DNA from: JBMYZL01 sp049610385 | GTDB taxonomy: Bacteria > Bacteroidota > Bacteroidia > Flavobacteriales_D > Sanyastnellaceae | Reading direction: 5' to 3' | Length of the DNA: 64,000 nucleotides | NCBI GenBank assembly: GCA_049610385.1 | Contig: JBMYZL010000008.1 | Location: 1-64,000, forward strand | Part shown: positions 25,435-33,303 of the stretch, one piece after another | Layout: every line of letters starts with the position of its first letter | Position numbering within the stretch: position 1 is the stretch's first letter | Position numbers and translations under genes: made by a program | Notes under the pieces: generated by a model | Database searches by the model: none | Told to the model about the DNA's origin: nothing | What the model saw: only the letters and a program-made list of their open reading frames with translations

Positions 25435-26141
25435 CAGCTGGTCAGGGTTTTGAATGCTTCTTCAAGTCCACCCGGTTGTTCGGCCAAAACGTGTAGCGTT
25501 TCATCCGCCACCAACACCCCCTTCCGAATCATCACCACCCGATTGCACATGGCCTCCACTTCTTGCATGATATGGGTGGACAAAATCACCGTCCGTTGCT
25601 CGCCAATTCTGCGAATCAACTCCCGAATTTCCACAAGTTGATTGGGATCCAAACCCGAGGTGGGTTCGTCCAAAATCATCACTTCCGGATTGTGAATCAT
25701 TGCACCTGCTAGTCCTACACGTTGACGATAGCCCTTGGACAATTGGGCAATCACCTTGTGCGCTTCGTCACCCAAACCCACCTCCTCAATCACGGATTCC
25801 ACCCGCATCTTAGCGGATTTCATTCCGTGCAATCCCGCCAGAAACAACAAATATTCCCGGACGTACATCTCCAAATACAAAGGGTTGTGTTCCGGCAAAT
25901 AGCCGACCTTGGCCTTCGCCAATTCGGGGGTTTCAACCACATTCAGACCACACACCTCGACCTGGCCCGAAGTGGGAGACACATAACCCGTGATCAGTTT
26001 CATCAAGGTCGATTTCCCCGCTCCATTCGGGCCCAACAACCCCAATACTTGGCCTTTGGGCACTTGCAAGCTGAAGTCCCGAACAGCGAACTCTTCGCCG
26101 TACAGTTTGGACACGTTGTGAATCGAAATGCTGTGCATCAT
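25434..26141 (-). CDS. gldA: ABC transporter ATP-binding protein, GldA-like
   Basis: The 235-residue ATPase (start MMHSISIHNVSK; either Met can serve) has Walker A GPNGAGKST, a Q-loop segment YLPEHNPLY, signature LSKGYRQRVGLA, Walker B VMILDEPTSGLD and the switch His in LSTHIMQEVE. It resembles GldA, the ATPase of the gliding ABC transporter with GldF and GldG, but those genes are not adjacent and this protein is shorter than my memory of Flavobacterium GldA (about 300 residues). A generic ABC-2 ATPase is the alternative. It is followed by rsgA with overlapping start. Confidence 0.6.
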   Translation of the reverse strand: MMHSISIHNVSKLYGEEFAVRDFSLQVPKGQVLGLLGPNGAGKSTLMKLITGYVSPTSGQVEVCGLNVVETPELAKAKVGYLPEHNPLYLEMYVREYLLFLAGLHGMKSAKMRVESVIEEVGLGDEAHKVIAQLSKGYRQRVGLAGAMIHNPEVMILDEPTSGLDPNQLVEIRELIRRIGEQRTVILSTHIMQEVEAMCNRVVMIRKGVLVADETLHVLAEQPGGLEEAFKTLTS

Positions 26142-26161
26142 TTGGATCAAATCTAAAACAA

Positions 26162-26193
26162 GAAGCCACCCCGCAAACCGCGGAGTGGCTTCC
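26162..26193 (-). terminator. intrinsic terminator after groEL
   Basis: The arm at 26162-26174 pairs with 26180-26192 (GAAGCCAC with GTGGCTTC, then CCGC with GCGG, one mismatch) around a five-base loop. On the minus strand the stem is followed by TTGTTTTAGATTT. It lies between groEL and the GldA-like gene, so it ends the groESL transcript. Confidence 0.8.
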
Positions 26194-26216
26194 AAAATCA
26201 GTCAGTTTTCAACGGC

Positions 26217-27854
26217 TTACATCATGCCGCCCATGCCACCGCCCATACCTGGGGCACCGGCGGCCATCGGCTGCTCTTCTTCGATGTCAGCAATCACACA
26301 CTCCGTGGTCAACACCATGCCTGAAATGGACACTGCATTTTCCAGCGCCACTCGCGCCACTTTGGTCGGATCAATGACGCCTGCTTCAAACAAGTTCTCA
26401 AACACTTCAGTGCGGGCATTGTAGCCGTAATCACCTTCACCTTCGGCAACAGCGTTCACGACCACGGCACCTTCGCCACCTGCGTTGGCAACAATTTGGC
26501 GCAATGGCTCTTCCACGGCGCGCAGGACAATGCGAATACCTGTGGTTTCATCCTCGTTTTCGCCTTCCAATGCAACGATGACCTTTCCAGCGCGGATGTA
26601 TGCTGTTCCTCCACCGGGCACGATGCCCTCTTCAACGGCCGCACGTGTAGCATGCAGCGCATCATCCACGCGGTCTTTCTTCTCCTTCATTTCAACTTCA
26701 GTCGCTGCGCCGACATAGAGCACTGCCACGCCGCCAGACAACTTGGCCAAGCGCTCCTGCAACTTCTCTTTGTCATAGTCGGAAGTGGTGGTTTCGATTT
26801 GCGCCTTGATTTGACCCACGCGCGCCTCAATCGCCTCCTTGGTTCCTGCTCCGTTGACAATGGTGGTGTTGTCCTTGTCAATCGAAATCTTCTCTGCCGT
26901 TCCCAAATCTGCCAAGGTCACATTCTCCAACTTCAATCCAGTTTCCTCAGAGATGACTTGACCTCCAGTCAAAATCGCGATGTCTTGCAACATGGCCTTG
27001 CGGCGGTCTCCAAATCCCGGTGCCTTCACAGCTGCCACCTTCAGAGCTCCCCGGATTTTGTTGACCACGAGGGTGGCGAGGGCTTCCCCATCGACATCTT
27101 CCGCAATGATCAACAACGGACGGCCAGATTGCGCCGTTTGCTCGAGTGTCGGCAACAAATCCTTCATCGTTGACACCTTCTTGTCATAAATGAGGATGTA
27201 TGGATTCTCCAACTCCGCTTCCATTTTATCACTGTTCGTGACGAAGTAAGGGGAGAGGTAGCCGCGATCAAATTGCATGCCTTCGACCGTTTTCACTTCA
27301 GTCTCCGTTCCCTTTGCTTCTTCAACGGTGATGACACCTTCGTTCCCCACTACTTTCATGGCTTCTGCAATGAGTTTGCCCACGGCATTGTCATTGTTGG
27401 CCGAAATGGTGGCTACTTGCTCAATCTTGGAATTGTCGCTGCCCACCTCACGGCTGATTTTGCGCAATTCTTGAACAATCGCAGATGTCGCCTTGTCCAT
27501 GCCGCGCTTGAGGTCCATGGGATTCGCACCAGCGGCCACATTGCGGAGGCCTTCACACACCAGAGATTGTGCCAAAACCGTGGCTGTCGTGGTTCCATCT
27601 CCAGCCACATCAGCAGTCTTGGAAGCAACCTCCTTGACCATTTGTGCTCCCATATTCTCCAACTCGTCCTTGAGTTCGATTTCTTTCGCAACGGAAACGC
27701 CGTCTTTCGTCACTGAAGGAGCTCCGAATTTTTTGTCAATCACCACATTGCGGCCTTTGGGACCCAAGGTCACCTTCACCGCATTGGCCAAGGCGTCAAC
27801 ACCTGCTTTCAACCCATTCCGGGCGTCTGTATCGAATGAAATTTCTTTTGCCAT
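26217..27854 (-). CDS. groEL: 60 kDa chaperonin GroEL
   Basis: The 545-residue chaperonin folds proteins inside a double seven-membered ring with GroES. Recognisable parts are the N-terminal KEISFDTDARNGLKAGVDALA, VTLGPKGRNVVIDK, the ATP-site motif VAGDGTTTATVLAQ (about 85-98), VPGGGTAYIRA and the C-terminal Gly-Met tail ending GMGGGMGGMM. It is full length and is transcribed with groES, 33 bases downstream of it. A strong hairpin follows. Confidence 0.99.
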   Translation of the reverse strand: MAKEISFDTDARNGLKAGVDALANAVKVTLGPKGRNVVIDKKFGAPSVTKDGVSVAKEIELKDELENMGAQMVKEVASKTADVAGDGTTTATVLAQSLVCEGLRNVAAGANPMDLKRGMDKATSAIVQELRKISREVGSDNSKIEQVATISANNDNAVGKLIAEAMKVVGNEGVITVEEAKGTETEVKTVEGMQFDRGYLSPYFVTNSDKMEAELENPYILIYDKKVSTMKDLLPTLEQTAQSGRPLLIIAEDVDGEALATLVVNKIRGALKVAAVKAPGFGDRRKAMLQDIAILTGGQVISEETGLKLENVTLADLGTAEKISIDKDNTTIVNGAGTKEAIEARVGQIKAQIETTTSDYDKEKLQERLAKLSGGVAVLYVGAATEVEMKEKKDRVDDALHATRAAVEEGIVPGGGTAYIRAGKVIVALEGENEDETTGIRIVLRAVEEPLRQIVANAGGEGAVVVNAVAEGEGDYGYNARTEVFENLFEAGVIDPTKVARVALENAVSISGMVLTTECVIADIEEEQPMAAGAPGMGGGMGGMM

Positions 27855-27887
27855 TTTGCTTCTATTGTTTGTTTTCTTTCAATGCAA

Positions 27888-28163
27888 TCAAAGAATCGCC
27901 AAGATGTCACTTTCTCGCATGATCATGTAGTCCTGGCCTTCCAGCTGCAGCTCTGTGCCTGAGTACTTGCCGTACAATACTGTATCCCCCACTTGGACCG
28001 TGGTGGGCTCATCGGTCTTGCCAGGTCCTACGGCAATCACGGTCCCGCGCTGCGGTTTTTCTTTTGCAGTATCCGGAATGATGATTCCGCTCGCTGTTTT
28101 TTCTTCTGCTGCGGCGGGCTCCACCAGAACCCGATCCGCAAGTGGTTTGATGCTCACTGACAT
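27888..28163 (-). CDS. groES: 10 kDa co-chaperonin GroES
   Basis: The 91-residue lid protein of GroEL has the standard start VSIKPLADRVLVEP, the mobile loop EEKTASGIIIPDTAKEKPQ and the dome motif TVIAVGPG, then DTVLYGKYSGTE and ESDILAIL. It is the first gene of the groESL operon. No CIRCE inverted repeat is present upstream; instead a TTTG/TA-type promoter and a sigma-54-like site are seen. Confidence 0.98.
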   Translation of the reverse strand: MSVSIKPLADRVLVEPAAAEEKTASGIIIPDTAKEKPQRGTVIAVGPGKTDEPTTVQVGDTVLYGKYSGTELQLEGQDYMIMRESDILAIL

Positions 28164-28197
28164 TTAAATGAAGTTTAAGTTTTCAAAAGGGACTAGG

Positions 28198-28212
28198 GCA
28201 TACTCCGTGCCA
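28198..28212 (-). promoter_or_regulatory. possible sigma-54 promoter upstream of groES
   Basis: The minus strand reads TGGCACGGAGTATGC: GG and GC elements with the exact ten-base spacing of -24/-12 promoters and a perfect TGGCAC half. Only the TTGC half deviates (ATGC). It sits about 35 bases before the groES start and overlaps the end of the sigma-A-type -7 box. A sigma-54 activator gene lies in the same window. The match could be chance. Confidence 0.35.
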
Positions 28213-28242
28213 AAGTTTAACGCATGGTCATCGCCTGTCAAA
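28211..28242 (-). promoter_or_regulatory. groESL promoter, Bacteroidota sigma-A type
   Basis: On the minus strand TTTG at 28242-28239 is followed after 19 bases by TAAACTTTG at 28219-28211, close to the consensus TTTG and TAnnTTTG with normal spacing (one extra base inside the -7 box). The expected start of transcription is about 40 bases before the groES ATG. Confidence 0.5.
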
Positions 28243-28281
28243 CTTGTCATATCTCCCTGTCACTGACTGACATTCTAGCAG

Positions 28282-28310
28282 AAAAAAGGCGGCCCTGAAT
28301 GGAGCCGCCT
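28282..28310 (-). terminator. intrinsic terminator after secG
   Basis: AGGCGGC at 28287-28293 pairs perfectly with GCCGCCT at 28304-28310 around a 10-base loop. On the minus strand the stem is followed by a run of six T. It lies 30 bases after the secG stop and separates that operon from groESL. Confidence 0.9.
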
Positions 28311-28340
28311 GACAGTTCTTTCCCAGTGGATCTCAATCAC

Positions 28341-28661
28341 TCACTCTAAAGGGGCTGCATCGGTGCCAACGGCACCCGCATCACCAGAGATGGGCAACGT
28401 GGTTCCCGCAGGGGCCTCAACACCAACGTCCTGGCTGGCATCTCCAAAGAAGACGCCCGCCACAATGCACAGGATAAAGAGCCCACCAGTGAGATACCAA
28501 GTCGCTTTTTCCAAAAAATCGGTCGTGCGTTGCACACCGCCCATTTGACTCGCCCCCTGAAAACCAGTTGCCAAACCCCCGCCCTTTGGATTCTGAACCA
28601 AAATCACCGCTCCGAGGAGAATGCTAATGACGAGTATCACGGCCATCAAAAAATATCCCAT
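28341..28661 (-). CDS. secG: preprotein translocase subunit SecG
   Basis: The 106-residue protein has two membrane helices (about 3-20 and 50-70) joined by the SecG loop VQNPKGGGLATGFQGASQMGGVQRTTDFLEKATW, which helps SecYEG move preproteins. The C-terminal third is a low-complexity acidic and Ala-rich tail. It is the last gene of the miaB to secG run and is followed by a strong terminator. This gene order is common in Bacteroidota. Confidence 0.95.
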   Translation of the reverse strand: MGYFLMAVILVISILLGAVILVQNPKGGGLATGFQGASQMGGVQRTTDFLEKATWYLTGGLFILCIVAGVFFGDASQDVGVEAPAGTTLPISGDAGAVGTDAAPLE

Positions 28662-28684
28662 GAGATTGTTGTCTTCCTTGTTGA

Positions 28685-29608
28685 TTATTCGCCCTTTCCG
28701 AGCTTTTTCAATTGAGCTGCAAAATAAGTACTTTTTGCAGGATATTTCAAGGCCAATTCGCGATAAATCCTTTTTGCCTTTCCCATCTGACCTTGCTTGG
28801 CGAAAACCCGGGCCATGGTTTCAGTCACCAATGTCCTGTCTTCCAAGACGCTCTGCTTCGCCAATTCCTCCACACGGTTGCCCACCTCTCGGATGGGTCC
28901 CATTTTGGGCTGGACTTCCAAAAACCTGTCAATCAAAACCTGGACATCCGGCTTTGCGCCCCCTCTCGACAAGTTCTTTTTCTGACCCTGTTCGCCCCCA
29001 ATCATCCCAAAAGACACGGCCTCAGCCCTTCCCTTCAACCAAGCAGAAAAATCGGACCTTGTCCCCCCCTTCGCACCCGTTTCAAGAGGCAATTCGGCAG
29101 CGGGTTCAGCATCACCTGATTTGCCGAACCTTGTGGCTTTGATCTTGGCTTGGCGATCGACCTCCCATTCGGCCACGTCCAATTCGATGGTGGATTCTAT
29201 GGCCGATAACAACACCTCCCGATTCATCTCTTCTGACACCTCCGTCCCTGCCGATGACGAATCTGTGTTCTCATCTTCTGATGTTGAATCCAACACGTTC
29301 GGCTCTGATTCGGGTTGGGGCTGTTCTGGCGGGATTTCAGTGGCCTGAAAAACCGCCTTCGCCTCTTTCAAAAGCTCGGGTCGAACGAGCAAATCAAAAA
29401 GTGCATCACGGTTCTCAAGCAAAGAAGCCGCTCGTAACAAATCCTTTTGTTGATCGACATGACCTGCCAATTGAGAGGCACGAGCCAACAGCATACTCAA
29501 ACCCGGAACATAGGGATACCGCTCCACGAGATCCGACAAACCTTCGCGGTCAGTCGCTTCAACCAATGCCGGTTGAGCCATTAATGCTTCGACACGTCGG
29601 GTGTTCAT
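28685..29608 (-). CDS. TPR-like protein of the lptE-secG locus
   Basis: The 307-residue protein begins with a helical-repeat region (about 1-95: EGLSDLVERYPYVPGLSMLLARAS), has an acidic Ser/Glu-rich linker (about 96-125), a middle part with SDFSAWLKGR, and a C-terminal TPR-like pair ending ETMARVFAKQGQMGKAKRIYRELALKYPAKSTYFAAQLKKL. Proteins of this type sit at the same place, between lptE and secG, in many Bacteroidota. No function is known. No signal peptide is seen, so it is probably cytosolic. Confidence 0.75.
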   Translation of the reverse strand: MNTRRVEALMAQPALVEATDREGLSDLVERYPYVPGLSMLLARASQLAGHVDQQKDLLRAASLLENRDALFDLLVRPELLKEAKAVFQATEIPPEQPQPESEPNVLDSTSEDENTDSSSAGTEVSEEMNREVLLSAIESTIELDVAEWEVDRQAKIKATRFGKSGDAEPAAELPLETGAKGGTRSDFSAWLKGRAEAVSFGMIGGEQGQKKNLSRGGAKPDVQVLIDRFLEVQPKMGPIREVGNRVEELAKQSVLEDRTLVTETMARVFAKQGQMGKAKRIYRELALKYPAKSTYFAAQLKKLGKGE

Positions 29609-29617
29609 GGGGACAAT

Positions 29618-30127
29618 TTACCAATTGCCGAGAGATGCGTTGAAAATGTCTTGACTGATTTGGTCCGCAATTTCCTCCACCAACTCATCCTCCAAAGCAA
29701 ACAAATCGGATGAACTTGGATAATCAGCAAAACGACTGAACGTTCGTCGAAACCCATCATCTGGTGCCTTTTCATTGTGATAGGTCACATCCAAAACAAT
29801 GGTCAACCGATTCGTGGCGGCAGTTTCATCGCCCTGGACGTTGACTGGTGTCACCTGATACGTCACAATTTCTGCCTGAAATTGACATTCCCCGCCATCC
29901 TCCCTTATTGCAAGGGTGGTTTGGCGCTGAATTCGGTCGCGCAAATTTTCCGCCAAACCCAGCGCCACAGAAGCTGAAGCCAAGGGGTCAATGACCTCGA
30001 AAGGCGAAACCGTGAAAGTCGTCGCCCCCGATGTAGACGCACCATATGGGGTGTAAAGCCCACAGCTGCAACAGAATGAAGCCCACAACAGGAGGCCAAA
30101 ACACATTGCATTGAATGGTCGCCTCAT
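29618..30127 (-). CDS. lptE: LptE-family outer-membrane LPS assembly lipoprotein
   Basis: The 169-residue product has a lipoprotein signal peptide with several Cys at the processing site (LLLWASFCCSCGLYTPYG) and the LptE-like pattern GLYTPYGASTSGATTFTVSPFEV, NLRDRIQRQTTL and EIVTYQVTPV. LptE plugs the LptD barrel that inserts LPS. It overlaps the sigma-54 activator stop by four bases and lies ten bases before the TPR-like gene. The Bacteroidota LptE family is divergent from the E. coli protein, so the assignment rests on family pattern and synteny. Confidence 0.85.
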   Translation of the reverse strand: MRRPFNAMCFGLLLWASFCCSCGLYTPYGASTSGATTFTVSPFEVIDPLASASVALGLAENLRDRIQRQTTLAIREDGGECQFQAEIVTYQVTPVNVQGDETAATNRLTIVLDVTYHNEKAPDDGFRRTFSRFADYPSSSDLFALEDELVEEIADQISQDIFNASLGNW

Positions 30128-31401
30128 TTCAACCCGTATTCTTTGATTTTTCGGTAAAGGGTTCGCTCCGAAATGCCCAATTCATCTGCCGCATTTTTAC
30201 GACGATTGTTGTGTTTTTCCAGAGCCTTACGAATCAATTCCTTCTCCGTGTCTTGCAATGACAGCACCTCTTCAATCTCTTCGGCCTCATGGGTCAATTC
30301 AGGTGACTCCCGATGCAATCCGTCTGAGGATCCTCCATGGGGGCGGCGCCACTGTGGGCTGGATCCCCTCGGCAATTGTCGCTCCGGAGGAACATAAGCT
30401 CCTGAACTGTCTTCTGACGCGTACAGGCGAGTAACCAGCTCCTCGTCCTCCTCGCGCACATCCCCACCGTTGGCTGCCATACCCAAAACCAATTGTTTCA
30501 AATCATGCAATTCGGAGCGCATGTCAAACAACACCTTGTAGAGGATTTCACGCTCGTTCATGCCATCCACACCACTTGTAGACCCTCCACCTGACCACTG
30601 AACAGGCAGTCGAGATCGGTGGCTCTCCGGCAAATACCCCAGCAACGTGTCGCCATCAATTTCCCGCTTTTCTTCGAGGATGGACATTTGCTCCGCCGTG
30701 TTTTTCAATTGGCGAATGTTCCCGGGCCAAGGGTAATTTTCTAAAATTTCCACAGCTTCGGAAGTCAGCTGCAATGGCGGCATGCGGTATGTTTCGCTGA
30801 AATCCGTTGTGAATTTCCGAAACAACAAGTGCACATCTTTTCCGCGTTCGCGCAGCGGTGGCATTTGAATGGGCACTTGGCTCAAACGGTAATATAAATC
30901 CTCACGAAACTTTCCAGCTGAAATCGCTTCATCAAAATCCACATTGGTCGCCGCAACCACACGCACATCCGTTTTCTGGACCTTGGATGAACCAACCCGG
31001 ATGAATTCTCCTGTTTCCAAGACCCGCAGCAATCGAACCTGTGTGGTCAAGGGCAATTCAGCCACCTCATCCAGAAAAATGGTTCCTCCGTCTGCTTCTT
31101 CAAAATAACCTTTTCGAGATTCTGACGCCCCTGTGAAAGCCCCTTTTTCGTGACCAAACAACTCAGAATCAATCGTGCCCTCGGGAATGGCTCCGCAATT
31201 CACGGCAATGTAAGCCCCATGCTTACGGGAGGAAAATTGATGGATAATCCTGGGCATGGCTTCTTTACCCACACCCGATTCCCCTAAAATCAAGACCGAA
31301 ATGTTCGTGGTAGCCACTTGGGCCGCCACATTGATGGCACGATCGAGACCTGGAGTGTTCCCGATGATTCCAAACCTCCGCTTGATTGCCTGTACATCCA
31401 T
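30124..31401 (-). CDS. sigma-54-dependent transcriptional activator without receiver domain
   Basis: The 425 residues start directly with the AAA+ domain: Walker A GESGVGKEAM (about 40-49), ELFGHEKGAFTGA, the GAFTGA loop that contacts sigma-54, Walker B GGTIFLDEVAELP, then YPWPGNIRQLKN. A variable linker (about 265-375) precedes a Fis-type helix-turn-helix (RRKNAADELGISERTLYRKIKEYGLK) at the end. With no N-terminal sensor domain it may be controlled by level or by a partner. It follows miaB after two bases and overlaps lptE. This miaB-activator-lptE order recurs in Bacteroidota. Confidence 0.93.
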   Translation of the reverse strand: MDVQAIKRRFGIIGNTPGLDRAINVAAQVATTNISVLILGESGVGKEAMPRIIHQFSSRKHGAYIAVNCGAIPEGTIDSELFGHEKGAFTGASESRKGYFEEADGGTIFLDEVAELPLTTQVRLLRVLETGEFIRVGSSKVQKTDVRVVAATNVDFDEAISAGKFREDLYYRLSQVPIQMPPLRERGKDVHLLFRKFTTDFSETYRMPPLQLTSEAVEILENYPWPGNIRQLKNTAEQMSILEEKREIDGDTLLGYLPESHRSRLPVQWSGGGSTSGVDGMNEREILYKVLFDMRSELHDLKQLVLGMAANGGDVREEDEELVTRLYASEDSSGAYVPPERQLPRGSSPQWRRPHGGSSDGLHRESPELTHEAEEIEEVLSLQDTEKELIRKALEKHNNRRKNAADELGISERTLYRKIKEYGLK

Positions 31402-31403
31402 GA

Positions 31404-32879
31404 TTAGAGGTCTGCCGGATGTTCAGAGACTTCGCCTATCAAAGTGACCGCCGTGCATTCTTTAGCCAAAACATTGACATAATCCCCAGGCTGAAGATTC
31501 CCCTTGGGAAATACCATCACCGTATTCAAGGTGTTGCGGCCAAAGTATTGGTCGTCACGTTTCTTCGATGTGCCTTCAACCAGGACGCGGTAGACCTTGC
31601 CCAACATGCCCTCGGTACGTTCTTTGCCGTGAATCATTTGGCGGCTGATGACCTCTTGCAATCGTCGTCCTTTCTCTTCCTCCGAAATGTCATCTTCAAA
31701 TTTGCGTTCCGCCAAGGTGCGTGGCCGTTCACTGTACTTGAACATGAAAGCCATTTCGTATTTGACCTCATCCATTAATGTCAGCGTGGCCTGGTGTTCT
31801 TCTTCCGTCTCTCCACAGAATCCTGCGATGATGTCGGTCGAAATGGCGCATTCAGGCATGATGCGACGAATGGCATCGATGCGGTTGAGGTACCACTCGC
31901 GGGAATAGCCGCGATTCATGCGCTTCAACACGTCACTGTGTCCCGACTGAACAGGCAGATGGATGTATTTGCAGATGTTTTCATGCTTCGCCATCGCATG
32001 AAGTACATCGTCCGTCATGTCCTTGGGGTGACTTGTAGAAAACCGCACCCGCAAATCCGGATGAACAGCAGCCACCCGTTCGAGCAATTCAGCAAAACGG
32101 ACAACCGGCTCTTCGGGGTTTTTGATTTGGCCTTTGTTGTCCAAATTCCATTTGTAACTGTCCACATTTTGTCCCAACAAGGTCACTTCTCGATATCCTG
32201 CCGCAAACAATTCATGCGCTTCATTCACAATGCTTTGAGGATCTCGACTGCGCTCCCGCCCGCGGGTAAACGGCACAACGCAAAAACTGCACATGTTGTC
32301 ACATCCCCGCATGATGCTGATGAAGGCGGTAACCCCTCCCGCATCCAACCTCACAGGACTGATTTCAGCGTATGTCTCTTCCCGGCTCAGCAGCACGTTG
32401 ACAGCTTTTTGTCCCCCATGTACCTGATCCACCAGATTCGGCAGGTCGCGATATGCATCTGGTCCAACTACCAAATCCACCAGTTTCTCTTCTTCCAGCA
32501 AGTTTTCTCTCAAACGTTCTGCCATGCAGCCCAAAACACCCACAACAAGACCAGGACGCTCAGCCTTGGCCGTTTTGAAGTGCTTCAATCGGTTGCGCAC
32601 TCGCTGTTCTGCATTGTCTCGGATGGCACAAGTATTGAGCAATATGAGGTCCGCTTCTTCTTGGTTGCGGGTCGTTGCATAACCCGCATCGTCCAATATG
32701 CTCGCCACAATTTCAGAATCGCTGAAATTCATTTGGCAGCCGTAGCTTTCCAGATAGAGTTTCTTCGCGTGCGTGGGATGAGCCGGAGTTACCGTTGGAC
32801 TGCCTTGCAAGGATTCATCCATCATGGTGGTGTTTTCGCCTGAGCGGGAACTTGAAGATGCAGCAGAACTTGCTTCCAT
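31404..32879 (-). CDS. miaB: tRNA-2-methylthio-N6-dimethylallyladenosine synthase MiaB
   Basis: MiaB is a radical-SAM enzyme that adds the methylthio group to i6A37 of tRNAs reading UNN codons. Visible are the N-terminal UPF0004 domain (YLESYGCQMNFSDSE; LNTCAIRDNAEQRV; VLGCMAER, with its three Cys), the radical-SAM cluster motif MRGCDNMCSFCVVPFTRGRERSR, and a C-terminal TRAM domain. The start at 32879 (MEASSAAS) is chosen because a -7 element lies at 32909-32916; the ATG at 32921 would be upstream of that promoter. Confidence 0.95.
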   Translation of the reverse strand: MEASSAASSSSRSGENTTMMDESLQGSPTVTPAHPTHAKKLYLESYGCQMNFSDSEIVASILDDAGYATTRNQEEADLILLNTCAIRDNAEQRVRNRLKHFKTAKAERPGLVVGVLGCMAERLRENLLEEEKLVDLVVGPDAYRDLPNLVDQVHGGQKAVNVLLSREETYAEISPVRLDAGGVTAFISIMRGCDNMCSFCVVPFTRGRERSRDPQSIVNEAHELFAAGYREVTLLGQNVDSYKWNLDNKGQIKNPEEPVVRFAELLERVAAVHPDLRVRFSTSHPKDMTDDVLHAMAKHENICKYIHLPVQSGHSDVLKRMNRGYSREWYLNRIDAIRRIMPECAISTDIIAGFCGETEEEHQATLTLMDEVKYEMAFMFKYSERPRTLAERKFEDDISEEEKGRRLQEVISRQMIHGKERTEGMLGKVYRVLVEGTSKKRDDQYFGRNTLNTVMVFPKGNLQPGDYVNVLAKECTAVTLIGEVSEHPADL

Positions 32880-32908
32880 GGGATTTGGCCAAATCAGAAA
32901 TGAAACCA

Positions 32909-32916
32909 CAAAGGTA
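32909..32916 (-). promoter_or_regulatory. -7 promoter element TACCTTTG before miaB
   Basis: On the minus strand TACCTTTG matches TAnnTTTG exactly, 29 bases before the chosen miaB ATG at 32879. No TTTG -33 box is seen at 19-21 bases. It would drive the whole miaB, activator, lptE, TPR, secG run and argues against the longer miaB start. Confidence 0.45.
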
Positions 32917-32976
32917 CACAATCCCCGATGGAACTGCCATTTTGTCAGCAGGGCAATTCACCCATTTCATCTGCGG

Positions 32977-33123
32977 TTAACAACTCCAAAGACCATAAAA
33001 GACCGCCAACCAGGCCAGCCCTTTCAGCAGAAAAAACAGGAAGGCCCCCCAGCCCATGGCTTGGAATCGCCTCCGCCAGCCTTTGGCCTTGGCTTCCGGT
33101 GCCTGGGTCTTTGTGTCTCTCAT
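32977..33123 (-). CDS. 48-residue single-pass membrane protein, small conserved-looking ORF
   Basis: This short frame encodes a Lys/Arg-rich N-terminus (MRDTKTQAPEAKAKGWRRRF) followed by one membrane helix with a central Lys (GWGAFLFFLLKGLAWLAVFY) and a short tail ending WSC. The positive-inside pattern, the clean ATG-to-TAA frame and my recollection of similar GW-FLFFL-KG-WL peptides in Flavobacteria support it as real. Function is unknown. It lies alone, 98 bases upstream of the miaB start on the same strand and divergent from topA. Confidence 0.65.
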   Translation of the reverse strand: MRDTKTQAPEAKAKGWRRRFQAMGWGAFLFFLLKGLAWLAVFYGLWSC

Positions 33124-33252
33124 GCTGCAAAGAAAAGAGCCATTTTCTCCACCGCACCCAGGTCCTCGTCATAAAAAAGTCATTCTGGGTTGGAAACGCA
33201 TGTACAAAGGCATGACTATGGCTCAAAAAAGAACAAATCCTTCAGATTTCAG

Positions 33253-33285
33253 TTTGCGAATGAGGCAATTCTCGCTGTTACTTTG
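33253..33285 (+). promoter_or_regulatory. topA promoter
   Basis: TTTG at 33253-33256 and TACTTTG at 33279-33285 are 22 bases apart, close to the Bacteroidota TTTG / TAnnTTTG arrangement (the -7 box lacks one base). The topA ATG is 18 bases after the -7 box, which excludes the in-frame start at 33190. Confidence 0.5.
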
Positions 33286-33303
33286 CGAACCAAATTCAAT
33301 TGC

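Noticed and set aside
26496..27173. 225-codon plus-strand open frame opposite groEL
   Set aside because: Long antisense frames over groEL are a common artefact of its codon use; no motif is seen.
28164..28260. CIRCE element upstream of groES
   Set aside because: No TTAGCACTC-N9-GAGTGCTAA-like inverted repeat is present.
31794..32843. 349-codon plus-strand open frame opposite miaB
   Set aside because: It lies wholly antisense to MiaB motifs and has no recognisable domain.
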